From: Cytophagaceae bacterium | Lineage (GTDB): Bacteria > Bacteroidota > Bacteroidia > Cytophagales > Cytophagaceae | Length of the DNA: 64,000 nucleotides | Assembly (NCBI GenBank): GCA_025455005.1 | Contig: JALONH010000001.1 | Span: 248,001-312,000, forward strand | Reading direction: 5' to 3' | Shown: positions 46,853 through 56,510 of the stretch, piece by piece | Numbering within the stretch: position 1 is the stretch's first letter | How the letters are laid out: every line of letters begins with the position of its first letter | Made by a program: the position numbers and the translations under genes | The notes under the pieces: model-generated | What the model saw: the letters and a program-made list of their open reading frames with translations, nothing else | Database searches by the model: none | Told to the model about the DNA's origin: nothing

Positions 46853-47710
46853 ATGAGTTTTAAAGATACATTTTTTTATAAAAAATACACATTATCTCAA
46901 AAGGGATTCCTTTGGAGTGTGTACACACCTATGGTGATGGGTATTGTAAATTGCACTCCGGATTCTTTTTTTGATGGAGGTAATTATTCACAAGAAGATG
47001 CTTTAAAAATACATATCGATCGTTTGATAGCAGAAGGGGCTCAAGCATTGGATGTAGGTGGGTATTCTTCCAGACCGGGAGCTGCCGACGTTTCGATTTC
47101 AGTAGAATGGTCCAGGATAGCACCGGCTATTGAATACATTAGCAATCAATATCCGGATATCTTGCTATCGGTGGATACCTTTCGATCGGATATTGCGGCT
47201 CAAGCTTTGGCTGTCGGTGCCCATATGATCAACGATATATCTGCCGGAACCTATGATTCTAAGATGTATTCAGTAGTGGCGAATTACCAAGCCATCTATG
47301 CACTTATGCACATGAGGGGAACACCTCAAACCATGTCGGGTTTAACCAACTATTCAGATGTTGTGAATGAAGTGTTCGAATTTTTTATTCAGACCTTAGC
47401 TAAAACCAAAGCGGCCGGTATTAAAGATGTACTTATAGATCCCGGTTTCGGTTTTGCTAAAACGGTAGAACAGAACTATCAATTATTAAAACAATTGGAC
47501 ATTTTGAACCTATTGGAAGTGCCGTTGATGGTTGGGGTTTCGAGAAAATCGATGATTTATAAACCTCTACAAACAAGTCCTCAAGAAGCATTAAACGGAA
47601 CGTCTGTTTTACATACCATAGCCTTGACAAAACAAGCATCAATTCTTAGGGTGCATGATGTAAAAGCGGCACAAGAAACCATTTTATTAATGAAGCAATT
47701 GTATAATTAA
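46853..47710 (+). CDS. folP: Dihydropteroate synthase
   Basis: 285 residues. MGIVNCTPDSFFDGG is the pterin-binding signature, followed by DVGGYSSRPGA (second signature) and LLSVDTFRSDIAAQAL, HMINDISAGTYD, LMHMRGTPQTM, LIDPGFGFAKT and VGVSRKSMI. It condenses 4-aminobenzoate with hydroxymethyl-dihydropterin diphosphate in folate synthesis. It ends four bases into the convergent cdaA gene, sharing the stop region. Confidence 0.97.
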   Translation: MSFKDTFFYKKYTLSQKGFLWSVYTPMVMGIVNCTPDSFFDGGNYSQEDALKIHIDRLIAEGAQALDVGGYSSRPGAADVSISVEWSRIAPAIEYISNQYPDILLSVDTFRSDIAAQALAVGAHMINDISAGTYDSKMYSVVANYQAIYALMHMRGTPQTMSGLTNYSDVVNEVFEFFIQTLAKTKAAGIKDVLIDPGFGFAKTVEQNYQLLKQLDILNLLEVPLMVGVSRKSMIYKPLQTSPQEALNGTSVLHTIALTKQASILRVHDVKAAQETILLMKQLYN

Positions 47711-48546
47711 GCAGTATACAATACGTTTGCTTCCGGTCCTGTTTTTTCCATTACATCATACAATTCTTTACGAAGTAAGGATTTAATATCCGTTTTGTTG
47801 GTAGTGACAAAAATTTCAGATTGAGAAACAAGGGAAACATTTCCGGTTTCTTCTGAGACCACTACCACTACGGCGTCGGTCACTTCTGATAGGCCTACTG
47901 CTGCTCGGTGACGCAAGCCTAGATGTGCCGGTATTTGATCGTTTTCAGAAACAGGTAGAATACAACGAGCCGCTTTGATTTTATGTTGACTGATGATAAC
48001 GGCTCCATCGTGTAAAGGAGAGTTTTTATGAAAGATGGTTAACAGTAAACGTTTACTGATTTCAGCATCTAAAAAATCACCGGAGTCGGCATAAAACTTT
48101 AAATCAGAAGACTTTTGTAAAACAATTAAAGCACCTGTTTTCGTTTGAGACAGCACTTTGATGGCTTCCAGCAAAGGGGATAGATTCATTTCCGGAATGC
48201 CCGATGATTTATTTCTGGAAAATAAAGAGGGTAGTAAACTTTCTCGGAAAGTAGTGGATTTGCCAATTAAGAGTAAAAACTTCCGTATTTCTTGTTGAAA
48301 TAATATGATACCGGCTATAACCCCCACTCCCATAAACTGACTTAAAATGTTTCGGAGGAGTTCCATTCCGCTTGCCTTTACTAGTAGATAAAAGGTATAA
48401 AGGAATAATATCCCTATAAAAACTTTAACAGCAACACCGCCCTTAAGTAATTTGTAAAGATGGTAAACAATGAGTGAAACCAGTAGTATATCGGCAACAT
48501 CTACCCATGTAATTTTTATAAACGATATATAGAGTAACAATGTCAT
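47707..48546 (-). CDS. cdaA: Diadenylate cyclase CdaA
   Basis: 279 residues. Three N-terminal transmembrane helices (about 15-90) precede the DAC domain. The catalytic motifs are DGA at 180-182 (SPLHDGAVII) and RHR at 212-214 (LGLRHRAAVGLS), so the enzyme should make cyclic di-AMP from two ATP. c-di-AMP controls potassium and osmotic balance and envelope homeostasis. The gene sits beside folP as in many Bacteroidota; a 68-codon gene precedes it after four bases. Confidence 0.95.
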   Translation of the reverse strand: MTLLLYISFIKITWVDVADILLVSLIVYHLYKLLKGGVAVKVFIGILFLYTFYLLVKASGMELLRNILSQFMGVGVIAGIILFQQEIRKFLLLIGKSTTFRESLLPSLFSRNKSSGIPEMNLSPLLEAIKVLSQTKTGALIVLQKSSDLKFYADSGDFLDAEISKRLLLTIFHKNSPLHDGAVIISQHKIKAARCILPVSENDQIPAHLGLRHRAAVGLSEVTDAVVVVVSEETGNVSLVSQSEIFVTTNKTDIKSLLRKELYDVMEKTGPEANVLYTA

Positions 48547-48550
48547 AAAT

Positions 48551-48757
48551 TCAAACTGTAGAATCTTTTGGGTTGCTGTTTAGAGGGAATCTACGTCGGA
48601 TTGGGTTTAGGAGGAACTTTTTCTGTTCCGTAAAGGAATCCGGGTGTACTTGTAGAAATTCATGTTCCCATTGCAACCAAAGGGTTTTTTCATGTTCCTG
48701 GAATCGAACCGGGTCTATTTTTTTATGAATACAATATGCTTCAAGACTATCGAACAT
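48551..48757 (-). CDS. Small conserved protein upstream of cdaA
   Basis: 68 residues, soluble, with FDSLEAYCIHKKIDP at the N-terminus and PDSFTEQKKFLLNPIRRRFPL at the end. The gene is followed four bases later by cdaA on the same strand and is probably transcribed with it. The Ser/Phe/Leu pattern recalls a small conserved family in Bacteroidota near folP and cdaA, but I cannot name it. The reading frame looks protein-like, not random. Confidence 0.6.
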   Translation of the reverse strand: MFDSLEAYCIHKKIDPVRFQEHEKTLWLQWEHEFLQVHPDSFTEQKKFLLNPIRRRFPLNSNPKDSTV

Positions 48758-49249
48758 AGTACAAGTATACGAAATTAATGTTGTTAAATTAGGGGGGGCA
48801 ATCTAAGGAATCTTAATTAAAATAGGAGTATGGATTCTAGAAAAGGCATTTTAATGAAGGAATAAAGGCGAATGGGGTATTTATTGAACGACAAATGTAT
48901 AGGAGATAAGACAGAAAATAAGGTTACTAAATAGTAGGGAAAAGGTATTATGGGTAAGATACGGTATAAGAAATAGGGAGGTTTGGTTTATAAGTACGAA
49001 TTGTCTCCGTCTAGGTAGGTGTCACACGAACCCTTCGCCTTGATTCGTGTCTTCACGAACCAAATAAGACTAGTGGAATTCTAAAAAAGGGATAAAAATT
49101 CCAAACATAGAATTGTATATTTCCGTACAAACGGTTGATATTCTGGGCAACTTAAAAAAAAACTCTTTATGAACTAGTAAGGTTTTAGATAAAATTAGTA
49201 ATTTAAAGTCCAATTTTACATTAGGAAAGTAATAAACAAACAAAATAAT
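48758..49249. other. 492-bp intergenic region without a recognised gene
   Basis: No open frame of note and no tRNA-like structure. An inverted repeat, TTCGTG-TCTT-CACGAA (49044-49059), lies in the middle, with a related cacgaaccc segment just upstream. The last 150 bases are AT-rich and should hold the promoter of the giant adhesin gene, though I find no clear TAnnTTTG box. The region might contain remnants of a lost gene, but nothing is recognisable. Confidence 0.55.
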
Positions 49250-52200
49250 ATGAAACGTATGAAACAATTCTTACTCGTTTTCATCACTATTTTTTCTATA
49301 GTGTTTGCTACATCAGCGGCAACTTTTACAGTGACAAGCACGGCTGATGCTGGTGCAGGGACGTTACGCCAAGCGATTTCAAATGTAGCTAATACTACAG
49401 GTGGACCACATAATATTGTATTTGCGATTCCGGCTGGAAGCGTAATTACAATTTCAAGTTCCTTATCCATCTATAACGATCCTGACTTTAACGGATTAAC
49501 GATTAATGGATTTATAGATGCTGTTGCAGGTCCGGATGTAATTATAAGAGGAGGATTAAATGCATGTAATAATTCTGTAAATGGGTTTCATATTACTGCA
49601 CCAATTACAGGGCTAAGGTTTTATGGCCTTGTATTTCAAAGCTTGAGTAGAGGAATATTTTATGATGTTAATAACACTGGAACGGTATTAAGTTCTGAAG
49701 TTAAAGGTTGTTATTTTGGTACTACAGTGGATGGTACTGCTATTGGTGGTACGATTTGTAGAGACGGTATTAGCATTAGAGGAGCGAATACAATTCAAAT
49801 TGGAGGGTTTAGTACCACATTATCTAATGGTGCTGTGACTGCTTCCAATAATTCGGAGAGATGCATCTTTGGTGGAGTGGCTTGGGTTAGTGGTGAAAAT
49901 GAAGACGCTGCCATTCATTTGGGGGATGAGAATTCGTCATCTACTAATATCTCTATAATAAATAACTATGTTGGAGTTAATGTAAATGGTAATGTAAAAC
50001 TAAGTATAGGTGACCCTGCACTTAATTGGGCACGCTTTAAACACGGCATTCGAGTTAGAAACTCAACTAATACTTTAGTAGATAGGAATGTGATCTCAGG
50101 GGCAGTAGGTTGTGGAATGTATATTGATGGAAATTCTTCTAGTTTAAGAATTAAAGGTAATAAAATAGGTACGGATGCAACAGGGACTTTGGCTTATAAC
50201 TCTGCTGTACCTGCAAACTCTTTTGGTAATATGGCTACGGGTATTTATGCTGAAAGTTCTTCTTCGATTATTATAGGTTACGACGGAGGTATTTTAGCAA
50301 ATGAGCGTAATATCATTTCTGGTAACGGGGGTGCATTCCATACTTGGGGCGGTTGTGATAGATCGTGGGATTTCAACAATCAAATGGGAGTTTATTTTAA
50401 TAGTGTAACAAATTCAGTCATTCGTGGTAACTATGTAGGTACGGATGTAACGGGAATGACCAGTACTTCAGTTTCCGGTTTTATGTATAACCGTGCTGGG
50501 GGGATTAAATTGGTTGATGGTTGCTCTGGGAATATAATAGGAGGTAATGCTCCCGAACACATCAATGTCGTTTCAGGTCATGGTTTATTTTGGAATCTTA
50601 TTATTCCTATAACCAACCCTTGCGGTCAAGGTGGTTTCACAGCTCTTAATGGTATAGAAGGTGGTAATGGTATTATTTTACAATATGCAACTTGTACTAA
50701 CAATACCGTTTCTGGGAATTACATTGGCTTAGCTTCTGATGGTCTATCCGCATTAGGCAATTTTAACGCTGGTATTGATATTCAAGGTGCGAATGGAAAT
50801 ATTATTGGAGGTACATCGACAGCATTAAGAAATTATATTGGAGCTAACAAATGGGGGATTATGATGCAAGAAGATTTCTTAAATGGTAATTCTGCACAGT
50901 CAAATACAATATTAGGTAACTGGATTGGTTTAAACATAAACTCGGTTGCAGTAGGAAACGGTGTTACGTCATTAACAGAAGGTGGTGGTATTTGTTTGCA
51001 AATGGGCTCTAGAAATAATATCATTGGTACTACAGCTACTGGTGGTGGAAATGTAATTTCAGGTAATAAAACAGGAATTGCAATCAGAAGTAATGAACGG
51101 TCGGGTACGAATACAGGTCCTTCTCGCTTAAATACTATCCAAAGTAATATCATAGGTATGAATCCCACTTTGACTGCAGCTATTCCAAATACCTCTACTA
51201 CAGGTGGTTATGGATATGGTGTGCAAATTGAATTAGGGTCTACTTCTTCAACAACAACTTTTCCTCATGGAAACACTATTGGAGGATCTACTGTTGCTCA
51301 TCGAAACATCATAGCAGGTAACCAAAAATCGGGTATCTATATAAGTCATAGCACAGCTCTCATTTCCTCTAATCCTGGAAACCAAATTATTGGTAATTTT
51401 ATAGGTACTGCATCCGGTACAAATGATTTTGGGAATAATGAACAAGGTGTTGAAATAATAAACGTATCCGGCAATCCTTCAATTAGCGGTACTGGAACCA
51501 TTATTAGAGGTAACGTTATTTCAGGAAATACTCAAAATGGTATTGCATTAAATAATTCAGATGCAAATGTTATCCAAACCAATGTTATTGGGGGAACAGC
51601 TGCGGCTACTCCGGCAGCTTTGGCTAACGGTCAAAACGGTATTCAACTGACAAACGGCTCATCTAGTAATGTTATCGGTGGGGTAGCCGGAACACTAGCC
51701 CTTCCTACAGAAGCGAATTTTATAGGATTTAACGGAAGCAATGGGGTGTCTATAGCCGGAGCTACTTCCAATTTGAACTCCATTCACAGAAACTCTTTCC
51801 GGTGTAATACTTTAAGAGGTATCGAATTGAATGGCTCAGGAAACAACGCTTATGCGGCTCCTACTATTACGGGAAATTCTACTTCTATTACAGTAAATAC
51901 ACTAGTCCCAGGTTCAACCATTGAATTGTATTCAACGGATGGTTGTGCAACTTGTCCGGCTAATCCTGCTACTCGTTTACAAGGTTTAACATTAGTGGCT
52001 GTAGGGCCTTCTCCTTTAGCCTTTACTCCGGTTAATGGAGTGCTATATGTAGCGATCGCTCACGAAGCTAATACGACTACAGCACATAATTCTTCCGAAT
52101 TTTCACAGTGTTATTCTCTATGTACAGCTCCTACGCCTTCTATAAGTGGTGTTACATTATTGTGTGAAAATGTTACCGGTAGGGTATTTAGTACGCCAAA

Positions 52201-55200
52201 TGTTCCAAATAACACTTATATATGGACCGTACCTTCTGGTGTAACGATTACAAGCGGAGCCGGAACTAATTCCATTACTGTTTCTATTGGTAATTTCCCA
52301 TTAGCCAGCAATACTATTACTGTAGAAGAACGTTTTGAAGGTAGTACTACTTGTAGTAATACAGCAACAGCTACGCTTACCATTCGCGATTCACCGGTTC
52401 TTCCGGTCGTTTCCGGACCAACATTAATTTGTGGAGCAACTTCTACAACAGTATCTTCCTCAACTTCTCAACCAACAGGAACTACTGGGTCATGGACAAG
52501 AATAAGTGCTACTGCGGCTACCATAGCTACTCCTTCAGCAGCCTCTACTGTTGTAAATAACTTAACCGTCGGACAAACGCATACCTTCCGATATACCGTT
52601 AGTAGCGATGCGTCTACTTGTCCTTCTCAATCACAAGATATTTCTATAGTAAGTAGAAATTTACCAACTCCTGATATCACCGGAGTCAGTTTACTTTGTG
52701 AAAACGTTACTGGTAGAGTATTTACAACAGCAAATAATCCAGGTAGTAATTATAATTGGGTAGTACCTACAGGAGTGACCATAACTTCTGGGCAAGGCAC
52801 TAATTCCATCACTGTTTCGGTAGGCGCATTCCCTATAACAGGGGATGAAATAAGGGTTACTGAATCGGCCGGAGCAAGTTGTGACGGGTCAGACATTCTT
52901 ACTTTAACGGTTCGAGATTCGCCGATAGTTCCGGTATTAAACGCTCCGGCATTTTTGTGCGGAACTACTTCATCAACGGTGGCAGCTACTAATACTCAAC
53001 CAATCGGAACTAGTGGGTCATGGACAAGAATAAGTGCAACAGCTGCTACTATTGCAACTCCATCACAAGCCTCTACAGTAGTTAATAATTTAACTACTGG
53101 TCAAACGCATACCTTCCGTTATACTGTTAGTAGTGATGCTACCACTTGCCCTTCTCAGTCTCAAGATATTTCTATAGTTAGTCGAGCTAATCCATCCACA
53201 GCAGTGGCTATTGTTCCTACTGAGGGATGTTCCCCTACCACTCTTAATCTGACAGGTAATACTTTACTGTCCGGCGAAACGGGGCTTTGGTCTGTTACCT
53301 CCTCTACAGCACCTGCCTTGCCGGTTATTACTTCAGCTAGTAGCAGCTCTACAACAGCCACAAGTCTTATTCCAGGCCATACGTATAATTTTACTTGGAC
53401 GGTTAGTGTTCAAGATTGTGGCTCTACTTCAGATGTAAAATCTTTTAGAAATGTTGCGAACCCTACAGCTTCAAATGCTGGGCCAACACAAGAAGTGTGT
53501 AGTACAACCATCAACCTTTCAGGTAATGTACCTACTATTGGTGTGGGATCATGGTCTTTAGTTTCCGGTCCTGTAGGTCCTGTAATTGCGGATATTAATT
53601 CTCCAAATTCTAGTGTTATAAATTTAGTTGCTGGAAATGATTATACATTTAGATGGACTATTGCCAACGCCCCATGTGCGCCTAGTTTGAGCGATGTTAT
53701 TATACGCACGGATGTTCAACCATTAGCTTCCAACGCAGGTCCGGATGTATTTGGGTGTAAGATAAGTTCTGCTAACTTAAATGCTGTTGTACCATCTGTA
53801 GGTACCGCATTATGGAGAGTAGTTTCAGGTTCCGGTATTACATTAAACGATCCCACAAATAATAATGCAACCGTAAATGGGATTGTTACAGGTAATGAAT
53901 ATCGTTTGGTATGGGAAACATCTAGTACCTTAGGTAGATGTGAAGCAACCAGAGACACTGTAATCGTCCGTTCAGATAATGATCCTTCCAATGTATCTGC
54001 TGGTTCGGATATTGCCCTTTGTAATAGTTCTGTAGCCACTGTTACTGCTACCGGAAGTGCACCTGGTTTATGGACTGTTAAGTCCGGTAGTTCTGCGGAT
54101 ATCGCTAATCCATTAAACAACTCTACCTCAGTTACTATAAGTGGAAATTCTGCTACGTTGGTTTGGTCTGTAGGAAATGGTTCTTGTACTGCTTCTGCTG
54201 AAGTAACCATCTCGCGCACCGATTTACCTACTCCGGCTATTCTAGGTGATTTATCTCACTGTGCTTCTACTACGAATATTGAGTTAACGGCAACGCCGGA
54301 TGTTACCACTTCTGGTGGTAGTTATGTATGGGATATCATTACAGGCAGCGGCGACGCCTCCATTACAAGTTCAACTACAACCAATCCTATTAATGTCTCC
54401 TCCGGTTTAATCGGAGGTATTGTTCGCGTACGTATCACACAAGGAGGTTGTATAAACGTTGCTACGCAAGCGGCAATTACAATAGACTCTGATAATACGA
54501 TTGCCAATGCCGGTCCGGATTTGACGACTTGTTTAGACAGTGTTCGATTGGTAGGTAATACACCTCTTTTTGGTTCTCCGTCATGGTCTGTCATTAATGA
54601 ACCGTCTATCGTGTTTACACCTACGGCTAATAACGATACTACCTTTGCTGAAACGTTAGTATATGGTACTGTTTATCGATTTGTTTACACCATCTCCGGT
54701 GCTTGTGGGCTTCCATCTAGAGATACAGTAGTGGTTAATGCCGGCTTAACAGGATTTGTGTTGGCTGATGTGAATGGTCCTTCGGATACGTTATGCTCCA
54801 CTACTGCACGCACGTTGAGTGCAGTAGTTACTGGTGGATCTGGAGACTTTACATACGTATGGACTGGTTCTAATGGTTTTAGAACGACCACTAATAGCCC
54901 AATTTTATCTGTGGTTCCAAATGCTAATGTTGTAACGTATCAAGTATATGTTATAGACAATGCCAATACCGGCTGTCAAACCGGAACGGATGCAACTATC
55001 GTGTACGCAGTAGATAAACAAAACTTAGAAATAATGAACTTGGTTACTCCAAATAACGATGGTAAAAACGATATATTCATTGTTCGAGATAAAGTAACCT
55101 TGCAAGATTTAATTCCACAAGGTTCTTATTTAGAAGTTTACAACCGTTGGGGTGATCGTGTCTTCAAAGCAAATGACTATAAAAATAATTGGAATTGTGC

Positions 55201-55300
55201 CGAGTTATCTGATGGTATGTACTTCTACTTATTACAAACAGAATGCGGAAACCAGGAATACAAAGGTTGGGTTCACATCTTAGGAAACACAAACAACTAA
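49250..55300 (+). CDS. Giant T9SS-secreted beta-helix adhesin with type B sorting domain
   Basis: 2016 residues. A signal peptide is followed by ATFTVTSTADAGAGTLRQAI, the opening of secreted choice-of-anchor beta-helix proteins. Residues about 60-860 have repeated turns of the kind NTIGGS, NxIxGNxIG and NIISGN, typical of a right-handed parallel beta-helix. Residues about 960-1925 are a chain of PKD/Ig-like domains. The last 90 residues, from NLVTPNNDGKNDIF to NRWGDRVFKA and the final YKGWVHI strand, are a gliding-motility-associated (type B) C-terminal domain. It should be exported by T9SS and stay surface-attached. Adhesion or gliding is inferred. Confidence 0.9.
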   Translation: MKRMKQFLLVFITIFSIVFATSAATFTVTSTADAGAGTLRQAISNVANTTGGPHNIVFAIPAGSVITISSSLSIYNDPDFNGLTINGFIDAVAGPDVIIRGGLNACNNSVNGFHITAPITGLRFYGLVFQSLSRGIFYDVNNTGTVLSSEVKGCYFGTTVDGTAIGGTICRDGISIRGANTIQIGGFSTTLSNGAVTASNNSERCIFGGVAWVSGENEDAAIHLGDENSSSTNISIINNYVGVNVNGNVKLSIGDPALNWARFKHGIRVRNSTNTLVDRNVISGAVGCGMYIDGNSSSLRIKGNKIGTDATGTLAYNSAVPANSFGNMATGIYAESSSSIIIGYDGGILANERNIISGNGGAFHTWGGCDRSWDFNNQMGVYFNSVTNSVIRGNYVGTDVTGMTSTSVSGFMYNRAGGIKLVDGCSGNIIGGNAPEHINVVSGHGLFWNLIIPITNPCGQGGFTALNGIEGGNGIILQYATCTNNTVSGNYIGLASDGLSALGNFNAGIDIQGANGNIIGGTSTALRNYIGANKWGIMMQEDFLNGNSAQSNTILGNWIGLNINSVAVGNGVTSLTEGGGICLQMGSRNNIIGTTATGGGNVISGNKTGIAIRSNERSGTNTGPSRLNTIQSNIIGMNPTLTAAIPNTSTTGGYGYGVQIELGSTSSTTTFPHGNTIGGSTVAHRNIIAGNQKSGIYISHSTALISSNPGNQIIGNFIGTASGTNDFGNNEQGVEIINVSGNPSISGTGTIIRGNVISGNTQNGIALNNSDANVIQTNVIGGTAAATPAALANGQNGIQLTNGSSSNVIGGVAGTLALPTEANFIGFNGSNGVSIAGATSNLNSIHRNSFRCNTLRGIELNGSGNNAYAAPTITGNSTSITVNTLVPGSTIELYSTDGCATCPANPATRLQGLTLVAVGPSPLAFTPVNGVLYVAIAHEANTTTAHNSSEFSQCYSLCTAPTPSISGVTLLCENVTGRVFSTPNVPNNTYIWTVPSGVTITSGAGTNSITVSIGNFPLASNTITVEERFEGSTTCSNTATATLTIRDSPVLPVVSGPTLICGATSTTVSSSTSQPTGTTGSWTRISATAATIATPSAASTVVNNLTVGQTHTFRYTVSSDASTCPSQSQDISIVSRNLPTPDITGVSLLCENVTGRVFTTANNPGSNYNWVVPTGVTITSGQGTNSITVSVGAFPITGDEIRVTESAGASCDGSDILTLTVRDSPIVPVLNAPAFLCGTTSSTVAATNTQPIGTSGSWTRISATAATIATPSQASTVVNNLTTGQTHTFRYTVSSDATTCPSQSQDISIVSRANPSTAVAIVPTEGCSPTTLNLTGNTLLSGETGLWSVTSSTAPALPVITSASSSSTTATSLIPGHTYNFTWTVSVQDCGSTSDVKSFRNVANPTASNAGPTQEVCSTTINLSGNVPTIGVGSWSLVSGPVGPVIADINSPNSSVINLVAGNDYTFRWTIANAPCAPSLSDVIIRTDVQPLASNAGPDVFGCKISSANLNAVVPSVGTALWRVVSGSGITLNDPTNNNATVNGIVTGNEYRLVWETSSTLGRCEATRDTVIVRSDNDPSNVSAGSDIALCNSSVATVTATGSAPGLWTVKSGSSADIANPLNNSTSVTISGNSATLVWSVGNGSCTASAEVTISRTDLPTPAILGDLSHCASTTNIELTATPDVTTSGGSYVWDIITGSGDASITSSTTTNPINVSSGLIGGIVRVRITQGGCINVATQAAITIDSDNTIANAGPDLTTCLDSVRLVGNTPLFGSPSWSVINEPSIVFTPTANNDTTFAETLVYGTVYRFVYTISGACGLPSRDTVVVNAGLTGFVLADVNGPSDTLCSTTARTLSAVVTGGSGDFTYVWTGSNGFRTTTNSPILSVVPNANVVTYQVYVIDNANTGCQTGTDATIVYAVDKQNLEIMNLVTPNNDGKNDIFIVRDKVTLQDLIPQGSYLEVYNRWGDRVFKANDYKNNWNCAELSDGMYFYLLQTECGNQEYKGWVHILGNTNN
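52133..53185 (+). repeat. Two ~520-bp tandem repeats within the adhesin gene
   Basis: Units 52133-52657 and 52667-53185. Each encodes TP.I.GV.LLCENVTGRVF, then GVTITSG, then GSWTRISATAATIATPS and the near-identical block ending SQSQDISIVSR. The 3' half is the most conserved, with whole blocks of codons nearly the same. A recent duplication is indicated, because later PKD units are far more diverged. Confidence 0.8.
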
Positions 55301-55323
55301 GTCGTTACTTTCTTTTAATATTG

Positions 55324-55352
55324 AAAGCCCTAATTTACTGAATTAGGGCTTT
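55324..55352 (+). terminator. Terminator of the beta-helix adhesin gene
   Basis: Twelve-base arms (aaagccctaatt and its complement) with a TACTG loop, followed by seven T. It lies 24 bases after the stop codon. Strong intrinsic terminator; weaker in reverse because only three A precede the stem. Confidence 0.9.
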
Positions 55353-55579
55353 TTTATTGGTATAATACAATTTCGTAATTATTTTATTTTTTTTATTAAT
55401 TATATTAAAGTAATAATTAATAAAATAATATTAATAATATATGATAAATGTATTAGATAAAATATGTATAAAATTAAAAAAGTAATATAATTATCTTAAC
55501 CGTATTTTTATTGAATAATTTGAAAAGTTATATTTCGTATCTACTTTTACTTTGATTAATAATTAACCCATTATCTTAT

Positions 55580-56449
55580 ATGAAAAGAATTTTACTTTCT
55601 TTATCCGCTTCATTTTTATTTCAATGGATGTCTATGGCTCAGGTAAACGTAGACCTTAGTACCGTAACCATTGAAACTTTTCCAAATCCAAGTACAAGAG
55701 TAAGTGCTACTGTTGTAAGTGGAGAGCTAAGAATCAACTTTACTTCTCAAAATTTCTGGGGGGATGATTTGAAGATAGTGTTTGCAAATCCGATAAATAT
55801 GTCCGGTGTAACCTCTCCGTCTATTTCCTATGATGCGGCAGTAAGTGCAACAAATGGATTGTCTTTTGCTGGAACAGGAACTCAATGCAACAGTGCATCG
55901 TTAAACTTTATACCTCTTGGTATATCAGTAATCGATTCTGATAATGATTATTCTTCCAGTTCAGTCAGTAGCGGTATTTTTGACCAAGCGTTCTCAGCAT
56001 TTACAAACGCAGTAACCTTGGGTGGAGCTAACGTAAATTATGCGAGTATTACAGGTATTTCTATTAAACCATCTAGTTTCACTACACCAAGTGGTGTGGA
56101 TTGTGTACCTTCTACTGTCTCCGGAACTATTATTATTCGTAATCTAGTAGTACCGGGAACAGCAACCTCTATTTTATCCGCTGCTTCCAAGGTAGGGTCA
56201 TTTAATGTTTTCCCTAATCCTGTTACAACTGGAGTAAACGCTACGATTGAAGCCAGTGCTGTATCTTCTGCTTCTTCTTTACAAGTAATGGTGTATGACT
56301 TAACAGGTAAAATGGTACAAACTTCATCTATTTCTTCTGCAAGTATAACGGCACCCATTAACACCTCTTCATTAGCAAAAGGTAGTTATATCGTAAAATT
56401 AATGATAGATGGAGAAGCAGCAAAATCTTCTCTTCTCATAGTTCAATAA
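55580..56449 (+). CDS. Small T9SS type A sorting-domain protein
   Basis: 289 residues with a signal peptide ending MSMAQ. The middle 180 residues are Ser/Thr/Asn-rich with aromatic beta strands and no known motif. The last 75, FNVFPNPVTTGVNATIE to the GSYIVKLMIDGE strand and final SSLLIVQ, form a type A sorting domain. So it is a T9SS cargo, perhaps a sugar-binding jelly-roll protein. It follows the giant adhesin gene after a terminator and a 230-bp AT-rich gap, so probably has its own promoter. Confidence 0.85.
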   Translation: MKRILLSLSASFLFQWMSMAQVNVDLSTVTIETFPNPSTRVSATVVSGELRINFTSQNFWGDDLKIVFANPINMSGVTSPSISYDAAVSATNGLSFAGTGTQCNSASLNFIPLGISVIDSDNDYSSSSVSSGIFDQAFSAFTNAVTLGGANVNYASITGISIKPSSFTTPSGVDCVPSTVSGTIIIRNLVVPGTATSILSAASKVGSFNVFPNPVTTGVNATIEASAVSSASSLQVMVYDLTGKMVQTSSISSASITAPINTSSLAKGSYIVKLMIDGEAAKSSLLIVQ

Positions 56450-56469
56450 GTTAAGTAGTTTTGAAAAAC

Positions 56470-56510
56470 GAACAGGGCTCGTTCTGGTTTTCGGGTCCTG
56501 TTCTTTTTTT
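56470..56510. terminator. Terminator between the type A cargo gene and the ROK gene
   Basis: GAACAGG (56470-56476) and CCTGTTC (56497-56503) form a stem around a 20-base loop. AAAAAC precedes it and seven T follow, so it can serve both the plus-strand cargo gene and the convergent ROK gene. Confidence 0.65.

Noticed and set aside
48758-49249. Possible tRNA or small RNA gene in the gap
   Set aside because: No cloverleaf or CCA end could be fitted; only a short hairpin is seen.
53716-54219. 167-codon minus-strand open frame
   Set aside because: Complement of the PKD region of the adhesin; no recognisable motif, overlaps a well-supported gene.
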